Origin: Bacteroidota bacterium
GTDB taxonomy: Bacteria > Bacteroidota > Ignavibacteria > Kapaibacteriales > UBA2268
Direction: 5' to 3'
Length of the DNA: 6,565 nt
Assembly: GCA_022708005.1 (NCBI GenBank)
Contig: JAKIZN010000092.1
Location: 1-6,565, forward strand
A program made the position numbers and the translations under genes. Below, in pieces: positions 5,030 through 6,565 of the stretch (positions within the stretch are counted from its first letter, which is position 1; the number at the start of each line of letters is the position of its first letter). The notes below the pieces were generated by a model that did not search any database, had not been told where the DNA came from, and worked only from the letters and a program-made list of their open reading frames with translations.

Positions 5030-6376
5030 ATGGCCGGACGTAAATCAAAGCATAAGATAGACAAAAAAACTATCATAGATGCTTTCGGAGAAATGGCAAA
5101 GTCCAAAAATATTGATAGGGACTTGCTTCAAGGTATTGTTGGAGAAACTTTATCGATGATAGTCCGTAAAAAATATGGGCAAGAAGCTGACTTCGAGATC
5201 ATTGTCAATATGGAAAAAGGCGATATTGAGATATATTTAATGCGAGAAGTAGTCGAAGTCGTAGAAAATCAAGACACTCAAATATCCTTGGAAGAAGCTA
5301 ATTTATATAGCGATGATAAATTGGAGATAGGCGATGAATTTATCGAAGAAATAACTTTAGATAATATCTCTGATAGCTTTGGGCGAAGGCTTATTTCTCT
5401 TGCATCGCAGAATCTCAATCAAAGGATTCGAGAAATAGAGAAAGATAATGTTTATGGCGAGTTTGCCACAAGGGTTGGCGAAATCATAGTTGGCGAAATT
5501 TATCAAATACGTCGCCACGATTTGCTTATTATGCATAATAAAGTGGAAATGCGGCTGCCACGAGAAGAGCAAATTCCAAATGAGCCATATCGCTATAAGA
5601 AAAATCAGACTATAAAAGCTATAATCAAGGAAGTAAAGCGGAGCGGAGCGGGCGGGCAGCCAGAGATAATCCTCTCGCGTGCTAACGACGAATTTTTAGA
5701 AAGGCTGTTCGAGATAGAAATACCAGAAATTTACGATGGTATCATACAAATCAAGGCAATTGCCCGCGATCCCGGCGAACGCTCTAAAGTTGCCGTAGCT
5801 TCTTTTGATGATAGAGTAGATCCAGTGGGCGCTTGCGTCGGTATGAAGGGGATACGCATACACTCAATAGTGCGAGAATTGAACAACGAAAATATTGATT
5901 TAATTGAATATTCTGAAAATCCGCAAGTGTTTATTATGAGGGCACTCGCGCCAGCTAAAATTAAAGATTTGCAAATTTCAAACGAAACCAAGACAGCCAC
6001 TATACTCGTCGGTGAAGATCAAGTATCGCTTGCCATTGGTAAAAATGGGCAAAACGTCAGGCTCGCTTCTCAACTAACGGGATATAATTTGCAGCTCGTT
6101 AAAGAAGGCGGAGAAGATATTGATTTAACTGAATTTAGGGTGGAATTAGGCGACGAGATATTGGGCAAACTTAAAGATATGGGCGTCAATACAGCGAGAG
6201 AGTTCCTTGATGCCGACATCGATAAGCTATTAGAAATTGAAGAACTCAGCGGCGAAATGTTGCTTGAACTTCGCAGATTGATGCTGCTTGAATTTGAAGA
6301 GGAAGAAAAAGCCGAGATATTAGAAAAGCTATCGGTTACTTCTGGCGACGCAGTTGAAAATAATAATATTGAATAA
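5030..6376 (+). CDS. nusA: Transcription termination/antitermination factor NusA
   Basis: NusA binds RNA polymerase and nascent RNA and controls pausing, termination and antitermination. The 448 residues give the standard order. The N-terminal polymerase-binding domain (about 1-140) includes GETLSMIVRKKYG. An S1 domain (about 145-218) begins GEIIVGEIYQIRRHDLLIMH and ends ILSRAN. KH1 contains RDPGERSKVAVAS and then GACVGMKGIRIHSIVREL, with its GxxG loop at 271-274. KH2 contains LAIGKNGQNVRLASQLTGY, with GKNG at 337-340. The C-terminal segment (about 373-420, LGDEILGKLKDMGVNTAREF) looks like a helix-hairpin-helix region, followed by an acidic tail. It lacks the two long acidic repeats of the enterobacterial protein and so is shorter. 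There is no strong ribosome binding site, only purine-rich AAAAGAAA before the ATG. infB follows after 62 bases, the usual partner gene. Confidence 0.97.
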   Translation: MAGRKSKHKIDKKTIIDAFGEMAKSKNIDRDLLQGIVGETLSMIVRKKYGQEADFEIIVNMEKGDIEIYLMREVVEVVENQDTQISLEEANLYSDDKLEIGDEFIEEITLDNISDSFGRRLISLASQNLNQRIREIEKDNVYGEFATRVGEIIVGEIYQIRRHDLLIMHNKVEMRLPREEQIPNEPYRYKKNQTIKAIIKEVKRSGAGGQPEIILSRANDEFLERLFEIEIPEIYDGIIQIKAIARDPGERSKVAVASFDDRVDPVGACVGMKGIRIHSIVRELNNENIDLIEYSENPQVFIMRALAPAKIKDLQISNETKTATILVGEDQVSLAIGKNGQNVRLASQLTGYNLQLVKEGGEDIDLTEFRVELGDEILGKLKDMGVNTAREFLDADIDKLLEIEELSGEMLLELRRLMLLEFEEEEKAEILEKLSVTSGDAVENNNIE

Positions 6377-6437
6377 TGTGTCGGTCGCTAATATTAGGGC
6401 TGATACTCAAATTTTTGCATTAATGAAAAACGGTTGA
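6376..6437 (+). other. Two overlapping mini-ORFs bridging nusA and infB
   Basis: The nusA stop overlaps an ATG (TAATG, 6374-6378) that opens a 15-codon frame (MCRSLILGLILKFLH) ending at TAA 6421-6423. That stop overlaps another ATG (TAATG, 6421-6425), opening MKNG and ending at TGA 6435-6437, one base before the infB ATG. Such overlaps are typical of stop-start translational coupling. The arrangement could pass ribosomes from nusA to infB, which has no Shine-Dalgarno sequence of its own. It may also be chance in AT-rich DNA. Confidence 0.3.
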
Positions 6438-6438
6438 T

Positions 6439-6565
6439 ATGGCTGAAGGCACCAAAATAAGATTAATTAAAATCGCTTCCGAAATTAATATCGGCAGGGA
6501 AACTATTGTTGAATATCTCAAGACCAAAGGGTACGACATCGACAATAAGCCGACCGCAACCTTGT
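6439..6565 (+). CDS. infB: Translation initiation factor IF-2, 5' part
   Basis: Only the first 42 codons are in the window: MAEGTKIRLIKIASEINI, then GRETIVEYLKTKGYDIDN and KPTATL. This fits the small N-terminal helical IF2-N domain that opens IF-2, the GTPase bringing initiator tRNA to the small ribosomal subunit. In FCB-group IF-2 the comparable start, as remembered, is MAE/MS...IRLxKVxxELNI with a VEFLxxKG helix. Its position right after nusA makes the call firm even though the GTPase domain lies beyond the edge. No Shine-Dalgarno sequence precedes the ATG; a mini-ORF stop codon lies one base upstream. Confidence 0.9.
   Translation, partial: MAEGTKIRLIKIASEINIGRETIVEYLKTKGYDIDNKPTATL

Noticed and set aside
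5357..6000. Minus-strand frames of 71 and 89 codons opposite nusA
   Set aside because: They lie antisense to conserved S1 and KH coding sequence and have no independent support.
1..6565. Presence of the NotI site GCGGCCGC as a clue to specificity
   Set aside because: I did not see one, but an 8-bp GC-rich site is not expected in 6.5 kb of AT-rich DNA, so its absence says nothing.

Overview
The window comes from a bacterial chromosome with AT-rich DNA (by eye; not computed). The gene set is nuoN, a glutaryl-CoA-dehydrogenase-like gene, nusA and infB. Most starts lack a strong Shine-Dalgarno sequence, and some upstream regions contain TAnnTTTG-like motifs. The IF2 start (MAEGTKIRL...) also fits the Bacteroidota/Chlorobiota (FCB) group. 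This placement is an inference; no rRNA gene or other marker in the window settles it.

Layout. (1) 1-630: the 3' part of nuoN, a membrane subunit of respiratory complex I, closed by a clear intrinsic terminator at 651-682. (2) 681-3574: an inserted island. Two 145-bp direct repeats (681-825 and 3426-3570, 142/145 identical by eye) bracket a two-gene restriction-modification operon. The first gene is a DNA methyltransferase with an N-terminal helix-turn-helix-like region. The second, overlapping it by ATGA, is a NotI-family restriction endonuclease. The endonuclease reading frame is broken near its 3' end: the conserved-looking C-terminal tail continues in the -1 frame to 3386. Each repeat has a 13-bp end that is inverted at its other end (TTATCCCAAATAA / TTATTTGGGATAA) and a 14-15-bp hairpin in the middle, so it looks like a miniature transposable element. 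(3) 3585-4748, minus strand: an acyl-CoA dehydrogenase of the glutaryl-CoA dehydrogenase type, convergent with nuoN and the R-M operon. (4) 4749-5029: a divergent intergenic region with a terminator-like hairpin in the nusA leader. (5) 5030-6565: nusA and the start of infB, the usual transcription/translation cluster, joined by two tiny overlapping reading frames.

How it fits together. The ancestral locus was probably nuoN, one copy of the 145-bp element, then the dehydrogenase gene, with the two genes converging. The R-M operon now sits between two copies of that element. It could have arrived as a composite element or through recombination at the repeat. It could also be lost by recombination between the repeats, which would remove 2745 bp and leave one copy. 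The R-M genes are visibly richer in A+T than the dehydrogenase gene, which supports acquisition. The most notable points are the repeat-flanked NotI-type R-M unit, the frameshifted endonuclease, and the inverted repeat just upstream of the methyltransferase that could be an autoregulatory operator.
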